Part shown: positions 33,714 through 41,637 of the stretch, piece by piece | How positions within the stretch are numbered: position 1 is the stretch's first letter | Layout of the letters: each line of letters opens with the position of its first letter | Origin: Candidatus Endomicrobium embiratermitis | Lineage (GTDB): Bacteria > Elusimicrobiota > Endomicrobiia > Endomicrobiales > Endomicrobiaceae | Direction: 5' to 3' | DNA length: 64,000 nt | Assembly (NCBI GenBank): GCA_009781315.1 | Contig: WQYI01000010.1 | Coordinates: forward strand, 1 to 64,000 | Translations under genes and position numbers: made by a program | Notes under the pieces: model-generated | Database searches by the model: none | What the model saw: only the letters and a program-made list of their open reading frames with translations | What the model was told of the DNA's origin: nothing

Positions 33714-35090
33714 ATGGGTGGAATTGTAGGAGTTGAAAACACGCAGGAAGCGTCGACGTTAGTTGCCGTCGGGCTTATGACTTTGCAGCACAGAGGGGAA
33801 GAATCTTCGGGTATCAGTATTAGCGGAAACGGGAATATGAAGACTTTCCGTTCCATGGGGCTTGTTTCAAGGCTTGTAAACTCCGATGCGTTAAACCAGC
33901 ACGCGGGAACAGCCGCAATAGGGCACGTACGTTACAGCTCTGCCGCTAAAAGTTCTTTAGTAAATGCTCAGCCTTTTCAGATGAGTTGTATACACGGGCA
34001 GGTTTCAGTCTCTAAAAACGGCAATTTCACGAATTTTACAAAAATAAAAAATATGCTTTTAAAACGCGGCGCGATTTTTAATCATACTTCCGATACGGAA
34101 ATATTATTGCATCTTATCGCGATGTCAAAAGGCAATTTTCCGGAAGTTATTGCAAAGTCTATGAAAATGTTAGACGGCGCGTTTTCCGTTGTTGTTTTAA
34201 AGGACAAAATGCTTATAGGCGCGAGAGACGTCAGCGGTATCAGACCGCTTGTTTTGGGGAAAATAGATAATTCGTATATAATATCTTCCGAAACTGCAGC
34301 TATTGAAGTTATGGGCGGAAAATATATCAGAGATATAGAACCCGGGGAAATAGTCGTAATAGAAAACGGAAAAATAAAGAAATCGTTTTTTTATAAAAAA
34401 CCTGTAAAGCAGTCAACCTGTATATTTGAACAGGTATATATTTCAAGACCCGACAGCATAATGTTCGGACAAAGCGTTAAAGAAGCGAGAGTAAAAATGG
34501 GAGCTTATTTGGCCGAGCAGATGAAAGGCATTAAAGCCGATATAGTGATGCCTGTTCCGGACACGGGGTATTTTGCGGCAATGGGATTTTCAAGAGCATC
34601 GGGCATTCTTTTTGAAGCGGGGTTTGTCAGAAATCATTATTTAGGGCGCTCATTTATAAAACCTTCTCAAAACTTAAGAGATATGACCGCGAAATTGAAA
34701 TTGCGTCCGATAAAAGACGTTGTCAACGGAAAAAATATAGTTCTTATAGACGATTCGATAGTCAGAGGCACGACTTCAAGAAGAATGATCAAAATGCTTA
34801 AAGACGCGGGCGTAAAAAAAATTCATTTAGCCCTGTCTTGTCCTCCCGTAATAGCCCCTTGTTATTACGGAATAGACACGCCTCTTAAAGAACATTTAAT
34901 AGCGGCAAACCAGTCTGCGGAACAAATAAGAAAATACTTAGAAATCGAAAGCTTGACATTCTTGAGTCTTGAAAATTTGATAAAATCCTGCTGTGCGAGT
35001 GAAAAATGCAAAGATGTTTTCTGCGCGGCGTGCTTTTCCAGAAAGTATCCGACAAAAATATCAAAGGATACGTACAGGGAAATGGCTTAA
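33714..35090 (+). CDS. purF: Amidophosphoribosyltransferase homologue lacking the nucleophile Cys
   Basis: PurF makes phosphoribosylamine from PRPP and glutamine, the first step of purine synthesis. In this 458-residue protein the N-terminal Ntn glutaminase domain retains HRGEESSG, GHVRYSS and KNGNFTN, but begins MGGIVGV instead of MCGI(V/F)GV, so the essential Cys nucleophile is Gly (codon GGT). The phosphoribosyltransferase half is intact, with VLIDDSIVRGTTS around residue 345. Cys residues at the end (FCAACFSRKYPT) match the Fe-S-type PurF of B. subtilis. AAAGGA precedes the start. It may use free ammonia or have another role; a canonical purF could exist elsewhere. Confidence 0.85.
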   Translation: MGGIVGVENTQEASTLVAVGLMTLQHRGEESSGISISGNGNMKTFRSMGLVSRLVNSDALNQHAGTAAIGHVRYSSAAKSSLVNAQPFQMSCIHGQVSVSKNGNFTNFTKIKNMLLKRGAIFNHTSDTEILLHLIAMSKGNFPEVIAKSMKMLDGAFSVVVLKDKMLIGARDVSGIRPLVLGKIDNSYIISSETAAIEVMGGKYIRDIEPGEIVVIENGKIKKSFFYKKPVKQSTCIFEQVYISRPDSIMFGQSVKEARVKMGAYLAEQMKGIKADIVMPVPDTGYFAAMGFSRASGILFEAGFVRNHYLGRSFIKPSQNLRDMTAKLKLRPIKDVVNGKNIVLIDDSIVRGTTSRRMIKMLKDAGVKKIHLALSCPPVIAPCYYGIDTPLKEHLIAANQSAEQIRKYLEIESLTFLSLENLIKSCCASEKCKDVFCAACFSRKYPTKISKDTYREMA

Positions 35091-35124
35091 ACGGCCAAGT
35101 ATAGAAAAAATGACGGAGAAAAAA

Positions 35125-36609
35125 ATGAAAATCGGCTTTGATAATTCGTCTTATATGGAAAAGCAGACGGAGCAAATACTTAAAAGAGTAGAGCAATTTA
35201 ATCATAAGCTGTATCTAGAATTCGGCGGAAAGCTCTTTGACGATTACCACGCGGCGAGGGTCTTGCCCGGGTTTAACGTAAACGGTAAAATTTTGCTTCT
35301 GGAAAAGTTAAAGGAAAAAACCGAAATTATTATATGTATCAACGCGTCCGATATCGAAAAAAACAAAATAAGAGCGGATTTGGGAATCACTTATGATATG
35401 GATGTTTTACGCCTCATTGACAATACCAGGAAGATGGGGCTTTATATAAGCAGTATCGTTATTTCGCAATATAAGAATCAGCCGTCCGCGGATATGTTTA
35501 AAAATAAGCTTGAGCGCAGAGGCGAAAAGGTATATATTCATAAGCATATTGAAGGTTATCCTATGAATGTAGATCTTGTTGTGAGCGATAAGGGATACGG
35601 GTCTAATCCGTATATAGAAACAACGAGGCCGCTTGTGGTAGTTACGGCGCCGGGTCCCGGAAGCGGAAAAATGGCGACTTGCCTTTCGCAGATATATCAC
35701 GAGCATAAAAGAAATATAACTTCGGGATACGCTAAATTTGAGACGTTTCCCGTATGGAATCTGCCTTTAAACCATCCCGTAAATCTTGCGTATGAAGCGG
35801 CCACCGCGGATTTGAATGATGTTAACGCGATTGATCCTTTTCATCTGGAAACATACGGTAAAACAGCGGTAAATTATAACCGGGATATTGAAATATTTCC
35901 GATAGTAAAAAATATACTTACTAAAATTATGGGAACAGACAAAGTTTATCAATCACCGACAGACATGGGAGTAAACATGGCGGGATATTGTATTACCGAC
36001 GAGGAATCAGTAAAAGAAGCTGCGAAGCAGGAAATTGTAAGAAGGTATTTCAGAACAAGTTGTGAGTATAAAGAAGGGCATATAGAAATCGGCGCGGTTG
36101 AAAAATTGGAAATTATAATGAAACAGCTTGACATATATCCGGAATACGGGTTAGCGGTAAGACCCGCGTTAGAAAAGTCCGAACAAAATAAATGTCCCTC
36201 TATGGCTTTGATTTTGCCTGATGGTAACGTTATGACCGGAAGAACCACAAACGTTTTAACCGCAGCTTCAAGCCTTGTGTTAAACTGCGTTAAAAAATTA
36301 GCGGGTATCCCGGATGACATTCATCTTATTTCGCCTGCCGTTTTAGAACCTATGCTGATGCTTAAAGAAAAAATTCTTTGTGATAAAAATCCTTTACTTA
36401 ATCTTAATGAAGTTTTAAACGCTTTGAGCATATGCGCCGCGACAAATCCCTTGGCCGGAAAATGCCTCGGGAAACTTTATGATTTAAAAGGCTGCGTGGC
36501 TCATTCCTCGCACATGCTGTCAAAAGCGGATGAAAGCGCGTTTAAAAAATTAGGCATAGACGTTACGTGTACTCCCGAGTTTCCTACAAGTGATTTATAT
36601 TACGTTTAA
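35125..36609 (+). CDS. DUF1846 (UPF0371) family protein
   Basis: The 494-residue product matches the DUF1846 family, known from structures but without an assigned reaction. It begins KIGFDNSSYMEKQTEQI and has LEFGGKLFDDYHAARVLPG, a glycine-rich loop APGPGSGKMATCLSQIYHE that could bind phosphate, FETFPVWNLPLNHPVN and SPTDMGVNMAG. The start at 35125 has GGAG 7 bases upstream; upstream in-frame ATGs overlap purF or lack such a site. It lies 34 bases behind the PurF homologue, so a link to nucleotide or PRPP metabolism is a reasonable but untested idea. Confidence 0.85.
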   Translation: MKIGFDNSSYMEKQTEQILKRVEQFNHKLYLEFGGKLFDDYHAARVLPGFNVNGKILLLEKLKEKTEIIICINASDIEKNKIRADLGITYDMDVLRLIDNTRKMGLYISSIVISQYKNQPSADMFKNKLERRGEKVYIHKHIEGYPMNVDLVVSDKGYGSNPYIETTRPLVVVTAPGPGSGKMATCLSQIYHEHKRNITSGYAKFETFPVWNLPLNHPVNLAYEAATADLNDVNAIDPFHLETYGKTAVNYNRDIEIFPIVKNILTKIMGTDKVYQSPTDMGVNMAGYCITDEESVKEAAKQEIVRRYFRTSCEYKEGHIEIGAVEKLEIIMKQLDIYPEYGLAVRPALEKSEQNKCPSMALILPDGNVMTGRTTNVLTAASSLVLNCVKKLAGIPDDIHLISPAVLEPMLMLKEKILCDKNPLLNLNEVLNALSICAATNPLAGKCLGKLYDLKGCVAHSSHMLSKADESAFKKLGIDVTCTPEFPTSDLYYV

Positions 36610-36611
36610 AA

Positions 36612-36716
36612 TAACGACAATTAACAAAGTATAATTAACAAATAACAAAAAGAGTAAGTTTTTAGTATTTGTCGTTAATTGTTAATTGAAAATTATTATT
36701 TATAAATTGTAGTTAA
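36612..36716. repeat. Heptamer inverted-repeat element (CAATTAA units)
   Basis: The left border TAACGACA (36612-36619) follows the DUF1846 stop by two bases. CAATTAA/CAAAGTA/TAATTAA units form the left arm. A TGTCGTTA (36670-36677) sits inside, and the right arm of TTAATTG-type units ends in TGTAGTTA (36709-36716) before AAAAAGGAG. The two right-hand borders suggest a nested or duplicated element. Confidence 0.65.
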
Positions 36717-36728
36717 AAAGGAGCCGAA

Positions 36729-38030
36729 ATGAAAACATTTGTTCTTGATACCAACGTTTTGCTTCACGATCCCGACTCGGTTTTTTCATTTAAAGACAAC
36801 AAAGTCGTTATTCCGATGACCGTAATTGAAGAATTAGACTCATTTAAGAAACTAAACGACGAAAGAGGCAGAAGCGCAAGGCTTATTTCAAGAACTCTCG
36901 ACGAGTTGAGGACTAAAGGCAAACTTTCGGAAGGCGTAAAGGTTAAAAGCGGCGGAATAGTAAAAATAGAGATGAATCACCACGACGTGGATTTGCCGAA
37001 AGATTTTTCGGGGCAGAAAGCCGACAACCAGATTCTTTCCATAGCGCTCGGATTAAAATTAAAAAATGAAAAAGTGATTTTTATAACCAAAGACATAAAT
37101 TTGAGAATAAAAGCCGAGATACTGGATATCCAGACTCAGGATTATGAAAAATCAAAAGTTAAAATAGACGAGCTTTACGCCGGCTGGAAAGAGGTCAAAG
37201 TTTCGTCCGAAAAAATAGATAAATTTTATAAAGACGGCAAACTTTCTTTGAAACAGGAATTTTATCCGAACGAGTTTATTTCTTTGAAAGACGAAGCCGG
37301 CTCTTCAAAAAGCGCTTTGACCAAGTTTTCGAAAAAAGACAATGCTTTGACTCCTATATTTCATCAAAATTCTTTACCGTGGGGACTGAAACCTCTTAAT
37401 GTGGAACAAAAATTCGCGGTAGAGCTGCTTCTTTGCAACGACATAAACCTTGTTACTCTTATAGGCCTCCCGGGCGCCGGAAAAACGATTCTTGCTTTGG
37501 CGTGCGGACTTCAAAAAACCGTTGAAGAAAGATATTTCAGAAAACTTTATATCGCAAGGCCTATTATTCCCATGGGCAGAGACATCGGATTTTTACCGGG
37601 AACAAAAGAAGAAAAACTCGGAGCGTGGATGGGCGCGATAAACGACAATCTTGAATTTTTGATGGACAGAGGACATCCGGATTCTAAAACCGAAGAAAAA
37701 ATCGACTACTTGTTTACTTCCGGTCAAATAGAAGTGGATTCTTTAACTTACATAAGAGGCCGCTCTTTGCCGCAGCAATATATTATTATCGACGACGCGC
37801 AGAATTTAACTCCGCACGAAGTCAAAACTATTATTTCAAGGGCCGGCAATGGCACAAAAATCGTGTTGACCGGAGATCCGTACCAGATAGACAACCCTTA
37901 TTTGGACGCTTCGTCAAACGGCCTTACTTACCTTGTTGAAAGATTTAAAGGGCAGTCGCTTTTCGGGCATATTACTTTTTCAAAAAGCGAGAGAAGCAAC
38001 CTTGCGGCACTGTCGTCGGAACTACTTTAA
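36729..38030 (+). CDS. PIN-PhoH fusion ATPase (YlaK-like)
   Basis: The 433-residue protein joins an N-terminal PIN ribonuclease-like domain (about 1-140; FVLDTNVLLHDP with the first Asp, VIEELDSFK, and KADNQILSIAL) to a PhoH-type NTPase domain (about 220-433; Walker A LIGLPGAGKT, Walker B YIIIDDAQNLTPHE, GDPYQID). PIN-PhoH proteins are thought to couple RNA unwinding with cleavage. AAAAAGGAG precedes the start. The stop codon TAA is also the beginning of a repeat border. Confidence 0.9.
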   Translation: MKTFVLDTNVLLHDPDSVFSFKDNKVVIPMTVIEELDSFKKLNDERGRSARLISRTLDELRTKGKLSEGVKVKSGGIVKIEMNHHDVDLPKDFSGQKADNQILSIALGLKLKNEKVIFITKDINLRIKAEILDIQTQDYEKSKVKIDELYAGWKEVKVSSEKIDKFYKDGKLSLKQEFYPNEFISLKDEAGSSKSALTKFSKKDNALTPIFHQNSLPWGLKPLNVEQKFAVELLLCNDINLVTLIGLPGAGKTILALACGLQKTVEERYFRKLYIARPIIPMGRDIGFLPGTKEEKLGAWMGAINDNLEFLMDRGHPDSKTEEKIDYLFTSGQIEVDSLTYIRGRSLPQQYIIIDDAQNLTPHEVKTIISRAGNGTKIVLTGDPYQIDNPYLDASSNGLTYLVERFKGQSLFGHITFSKSERSNLAALSSELL

Positions 38031-38130
38031 CGGCAGAAGATGAGAAGGTGGGAGGGTGAGCGAAGGCAAAGACTTGTACGGCCAGAGCTGCTCTCAGCTT
38101 CTCAACATCTCATCATCTCAACTTCTATAA
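38028..38130. repeat. Heptamer inverted-repeat element (GATGAGA units)
   Basis: TAACGGCA (38028-38035) starts with the phoH stop codon. The left arm is GAAGATGAGAAGGTGGGAGG; the right arm is CTTCTCAACATCTCATCATC followed by TCAACTTC. A central GAGCTGCTCTCAGC region is partly self-complementary. The right border has decayed to TATAAGG. Confidence 0.65.
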
Positions 38131-38137
38131 GGTTTTC

Positions 38138-38992
38138 ATGAGCGAAAAATACGTAGATTTACATATACATACCAACTATTCCGACGGGGCGTTTTCTCCT
38201 GCCGAAATTGTGGAGTATGCGAAAAAAACAAATCTTGCCGCTATAAGCATTACCGATCACGATTCTGTTGACGGTATTGACGAAGCGCTGCAGGCCGCGC
38301 AAGGTTCTGATATTGAGATAATACCGGGAATCGAACTTTCTTCAAGTTCAACGGATTCCGACGGGCAGATAACCGAGATGCATATTTTAGGTTATTACAT
38401 AGATTACAAATCAGAAAAACTTAACGAAACGTTGTCGGTTTTCAGAAAAACCCGCCTTGAAAGAGCTTATGAAATTCTTAAAAAATTAAAAGAAAACGGC
38501 GTTAACTTAAAAGATGAAAGTTTTCTGAAAAATGTCGGAAAAAAATCAATAGGCAGGCTGCATTTTGCAAAAGCTATGATAAACGAAAGTTTTGCGGGCA
38601 GCGTTCAGGATGCTTTTCAGAGATATCTTGCCGTAAACAAACCCGCGTATGTTCCTAAATATTATATGAGCGCGGCAGATGCAATAAATCTTATCTTAAG
38701 CGTCGGCGGAATTCCCGTGATGGCGCATCCTTATTATATTCACTATACAGATAAAGCAATGTTTAAATCGCTTATTGACAGCGGGCTTAAAGGCATTGAG
38801 GCTTGGCATTCAAAACATCCTGAAAGCGCCGTAAGAAAGTTTTTAGCGTTGGCTGAAGAATTTAATTTAATAGCGACAGGAGGCTCTGACTGCCACGGAA
38901 CATATAAAAATGAGCCTCCATTGATAGGCAGAATAAAGGTTCCTTATTCCGTTGTGGAAAACCTAAAAAGGCAAATAACAATTAATAATTAA
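38138..38992 (+). CDS. PHP-domain metal-dependent phosphoesterase
   Basis: The 284-residue protein has the PHP active-site motifs DLHIHTNYSDG, ITDHDSVDG, IPGIELSS, MAHPYYIH and TGGSDCHG, which bind up to three metal ions. It is similar in layout to the YciV/RNase AM group, which removes 5' nucleotides from RNA or 3',5'-bisphosphonucleotides; the exact substrate cannot be decided. The C-terminal residues RQITINN are encoded by a repeat element and are identical to the end of MetK in this window, so they are not part of the ancestral protein. Confidence 0.87.
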   Translation: MSEKYVDLHIHTNYSDGAFSPAEIVEYAKKTNLAAISITDHDSVDGIDEALQAAQGSDIEIIPGIELSSSSTDSDGQITEMHILGYYIDYKSEKLNETLSVFRKTRLERAYEILKKLKENGVNLKDESFLKNVGKKSIGRLHFAKAMINESFAGSVQDAFQRYLAVNKPAYVPKYYMSAADAINLILSVGGIPVMAHPYYIHYTDKAMFKSLIDSGLKGIEAWHSKHPESAVRKFLALAEEFNLIATGGSDCHGTYKNEPPLIGRIKVPYSVVENLKRQITINN

Positions 38993-39050
38993 CGATTGGC
39001 AATTATTGTATGCTTCGTATTTATTTGTTAATTGTTATTTGTAAATTGAT
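38965..39050. repeat. Heptamer inverted-repeat element overlapping a gene end
   Basis: CTAAAAAGGCAAATAACAAT begins inside the PHP gene and supplies its last codons and stop. The left arm continues with TAATTAA/CGATTGG units. The right arm is TTATTTG/TTAATTG/TTATTTG/TAAATTG. The centre has a weak GCAATTATTGTATGC structure. The right border is degenerate and runs to within 6 bases of the next start. Confidence 0.65.
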
Positions 39051-39055
39051 AAAAA

Positions 39056-40507
39056 ATGGGCTATATCAACAAAACAGTATTCTTAAATTATCTATTGTGT
39101 CCCACTTTGGGCTGGATGTCCAAAAGGGGAATGCTGCCTCGTCTTGAAGGTTTGAATAACGAACTTCTGACGCTTGAAGGTAACAATGTTCATAAAATTT
39201 CATGGCAGCTTTTTCCGGATGCGGTTAACGCGCAAAAAAGATATTTGTCGGACAGCGCGGCTTATACGCAGGAGCTTCTTCAAAATCACGACAATAAAAC
39301 ATTTGTCGAAGCTTCGTTTATATCAAACGGATTTTCAGTCCGTACGGATATAATCCAAAAGCTTGAAGATAACACCTGGCATATTTTTGAAGTTAAATCC
39401 GGCGGCAAATATAAAGTTAAATACGTTCATGACATAACTTTCAGCGCGATGGTTCTTAAAAAAAGCGGCATCAATGTCAGTAAAGCCTCTTTGATGCATC
39501 TTGCCAACGATTACCGTTTGGATATGGACACTTCCTCGCTTTTTAAAACTCTTGACTGCAGTGAAAAAGTAGAGCTTAAACTTCAGGAATTTATGAGCAT
39601 TTCCGACAAGGCTTTTGAAGAAATCGAGTCGGAAAAAATGCCCGAACCTTATTTAAAAAGAACTTGTAAAAACTGTCCTGTTTTTGACATTTGCATGGGC
39701 AAAGATGTTAAAAACCATATATTTGATTTACCCAGGCTTTCTATACCCGCAATTGAAGAACTTATAACTCTGGGCGCCGATACAATCGATAAAATTCCCG
39801 AAGGTTTTGAGCTGACCGAACAGCAGCAAATAGTCAAAAATTGTGTTTTAAGCGGCGAAAATTATATATCGCCTAATCTAAAAACCGAACTTGGCAATTT
39901 AAAAACACCTTTTTATTATCTTGATTTTGAGTCCATAACCACGATAATGCCGTTATATCCGAACGTTGCTCCGCACACGCAGCTTTTAACTCAGTTTTCA
40001 ATAGATAAGAGTTTTGAAATCGGCAAAGTTTCCGAACATTTCGAATACATTGCAGACTATAAAAAAGACTGCCGCAGGGAGATAGCGGAAAAACTTATAG
40101 AATATCTCGGAAATGAGGGAAGTATAATAACCTACGCCAATTTTGAAAAAATAGCGATATCAAAGCTTGCGCTGTTGTTTCCCGATTTAAGCGAAGCTTT
40201 AAACAGGATAGCCGAAAGGGTTATTGATTTTGAAATTTTGGTCAGAAAAAACTATTACGATATAAATTTTCACGGACGTTCGTCCATAAAAAAAGTTCTT
40301 CCGGTTATGGTGCCGGATATGAATTACGATAATCTAGAAATAGGCGAAGGCGGCGACGCTGCCGCGGCATTTGCGTTTATAGTCATGGGTTTGTATGACG
40401 GCGAAAAAATAGCGGAAACCAAAAAAAATCTTTTAAAGTACTGCGCCCAGGATACTTTAGCTATGGTCAAAATCCACAGTTTTCTTTCCGATACGGTAAA
40501 TAAATAA
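39056..40507 (+). CDS. DUF2779 protein: RecB-like nuclease with Fe-S cysteines plus RNase H-like domain
   Basis: The N-terminal half (about 1-215) looks like a PD-(D/E)xK nuclease of the Cas4/AddB style. It has Cys14-15 region LLCPTLGW, FVEASF, FEVKSGGKYK with the Lys, and a Cys cluster TCKNCPVFDICMG near residue 205, together able to hold a 4Fe-4S cluster. The C-terminal half is DUF2779, with YLDFESI (DxE), TYANFEK and YCAQDTLAM, which suggests a DEDD 3'-5' exonuclease-like fold. The biological role is unknown; DNA or RNA processing is likely. The flippase gene overlaps its stop by one base. No clear Shine-Dalgarno precedes it. Confidence 0.72.
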   Translation: MGYINKTVFLNYLLCPTLGWMSKRGMLPRLEGLNNELLTLEGNNVHKISWQLFPDAVNAQKRYLSDSAAYTQELLQNHDNKTFVEASFISNGFSVRTDIIQKLEDNTWHIFEVKSGGKYKVKYVHDITFSAMVLKKSGINVSKASLMHLANDYRLDMDTSSLFKTLDCSEKVELKLQEFMSISDKAFEEIESEKMPEPYLKRTCKNCPVFDICMGKDVKNHIFDLPRLSIPAIEELITLGADTIDKIPEGFELTEQQQIVKNCVLSGENYISPNLKTELGNLKTPFYYLDFESITTIMPLYPNVAPHTQLLTQFSIDKSFEIGKVSEHFEYIADYKKDCRREIAEKLIEYLGNEGSIITYANFEKIAISKLALLFPDLSEALNRIAERVIDFEILVRKNYYDINFHGRSSIKKVLPVMVPDMNYDNLEIGEGGDAAAAFAFIVMGLYDGEKIAETKKNLLKYCAQDTLAMVKIHSFLSDTVNK

Positions 40508-41637
40508 TGGAAATCAAAAATCTTTCCGCATACGACAAAAGAAAAAAAAGACTTTTTAAAAACTGGTATTATCTCACCATTTTGCAGATAGCCCAATACG
40601 TAGTACCTTTTATTCCGATACCTTATCTTGTAAGAGTGTTGTCTCTCGATAAATTCGGTCTTGTCGCTTTTGCCGTTGCTATTTCGCAGTTTTTCGCGGT
40701 TTTTGTAGAATACGGTTTTTCTTATTCCTCGGTAAAAAGAATAGCGATAAACAAAAGCGATAACGATAAAATTACGGAAATTTATTCTGCGACTATTATC
40801 ATCAAAGCCCTTATTTTTACCGTAATGGCCGCGATCTTTGTTCCTATAGTTTTATTTGTGCCTCAAATCAGCGGCGAAAAGCTTGTGTTTATATACGCTT
40901 TTCTTATGGTCTTTTCGGATATTTTTTTCACGACCTGGTTTTTCCAGGGAATGGAAAGGATGCGTTATATCGCCTATCTGAACTTAGTAATGGAAATTTT
41001 GTTTGTCGTGTTAATTTTTATTTTTGTCAGGGAAGAAAAAGACTATTATCTTGTGCCTCTTCTGAACTCTTTATGCTCATTGTTAATAGGACTTATAAGC
41101 ATACGGATAATTTATAAAGTTTTCGGAGTGAAATTTAAGTTTCAGCCGTTTGAAAGAATTATTTATTATTTTAAAAGAGGATGGCATTATTTTGTTTCGG
41201 ATTTCGCTTCAAACGCGTATATGTCGGCAAGCGTTTTTATTTTAGGCTTTATTGCCGGTAACGCGGCGGTCGGCTATTACAGGGCGGCTTTAAGCGTTCT
41301 TATTCCCGTAAAATCTTTGTTTGAGCCGATTGTACACGCGGCATATCCTTATATGAGCAAAGTTGCCAAAGAATCTAAAGAGAAAGCAGTTTCTTTTTTG
41401 AAGACTTACAGTTTGTCTGTGGCTGTAATTTCCTTTATACTTTTTGAAATGAAAGCAAACTTTGCAAAAATAACGGCTTTTTCCGCATTGATAAGTTTTG
41501 CGCTCATTCCTGTTTTAGCTTTGATTTTTAAAGACATCGGCATGGCCGTTATAATAGTTGTCGGCGAACTTTATATTTCGATAATGGCTTATCGGCAAAT
41601 AAGAGGCAAAGGCTTTATATTTTCAAAAAATGTATAA
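40507..41637 (+). CDS. Polysaccharide flippase-like membrane protein, apparently internally shortened
   Basis: The protein belongs to the polysaccharide transporter (Wzx/RfbX-like) family, which flips lipid-linked sugars. It has the typical beginning (NWYYLTILQIAQYVVPFIPIPYLVRVL) and TWFFQGMERMRYIA. At 376 residues it is about 80-100 shorter than usual. The alignment seems to jump from the helix near residue 315 to the final helices, over a stretch reading ISFILFEMKANFAKITAFS. Two or three helices appear to be missing without a frame break, so activity is doubtful. It is coupled to the upstream nuclease gene and to hydE by one-base overlaps. Confidence 0.72.
   Translation: MEIKNLSAYDKRKKRLFKNWYYLTILQIAQYVVPFIPIPYLVRVLSLDKFGLVAFAVAISQFFAVFVEYGFSYSSVKRIAINKSDNDKITEIYSATIIIKALIFTVMAAIFVPIVLFVPQISGEKLVFIYAFLMVFSDIFFTTWFFQGMERMRYIAYLNLVMEILFVVLIFIFVREEKDYYLVPLLNSLCSLLIGLISIRIIYKVFGVKFKFQPFERIIYYFKRGWHYFVSDFASNAYMSASVFILGFIAGNAAVGYYRAALSVLIPVKSLFEPIVHAAYPYMSKVAKESKEKAVSFLKTYSLSVAVISFILFEMKANFAKITAFSALISFALIPVLALIFKDIGMAVIIVVGELYISIMAYRQIRGKGFIFSKNV

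Noticed and set aside
33704-33720. An upstream start that would restore a Cys near the PurF N-terminus
   Set aside because: The only nearby ATG, a few bases upstream, is in a different frame and no in-frame Cys codon precedes GGIVGV.
34993-35124. In-frame ATG codons at 34993 and 35110 as starts of the DUF1846 gene
   Set aside because: The first lies deep inside purF, and the GGAG that fits position 35125 would be inside the coding region if either were used.
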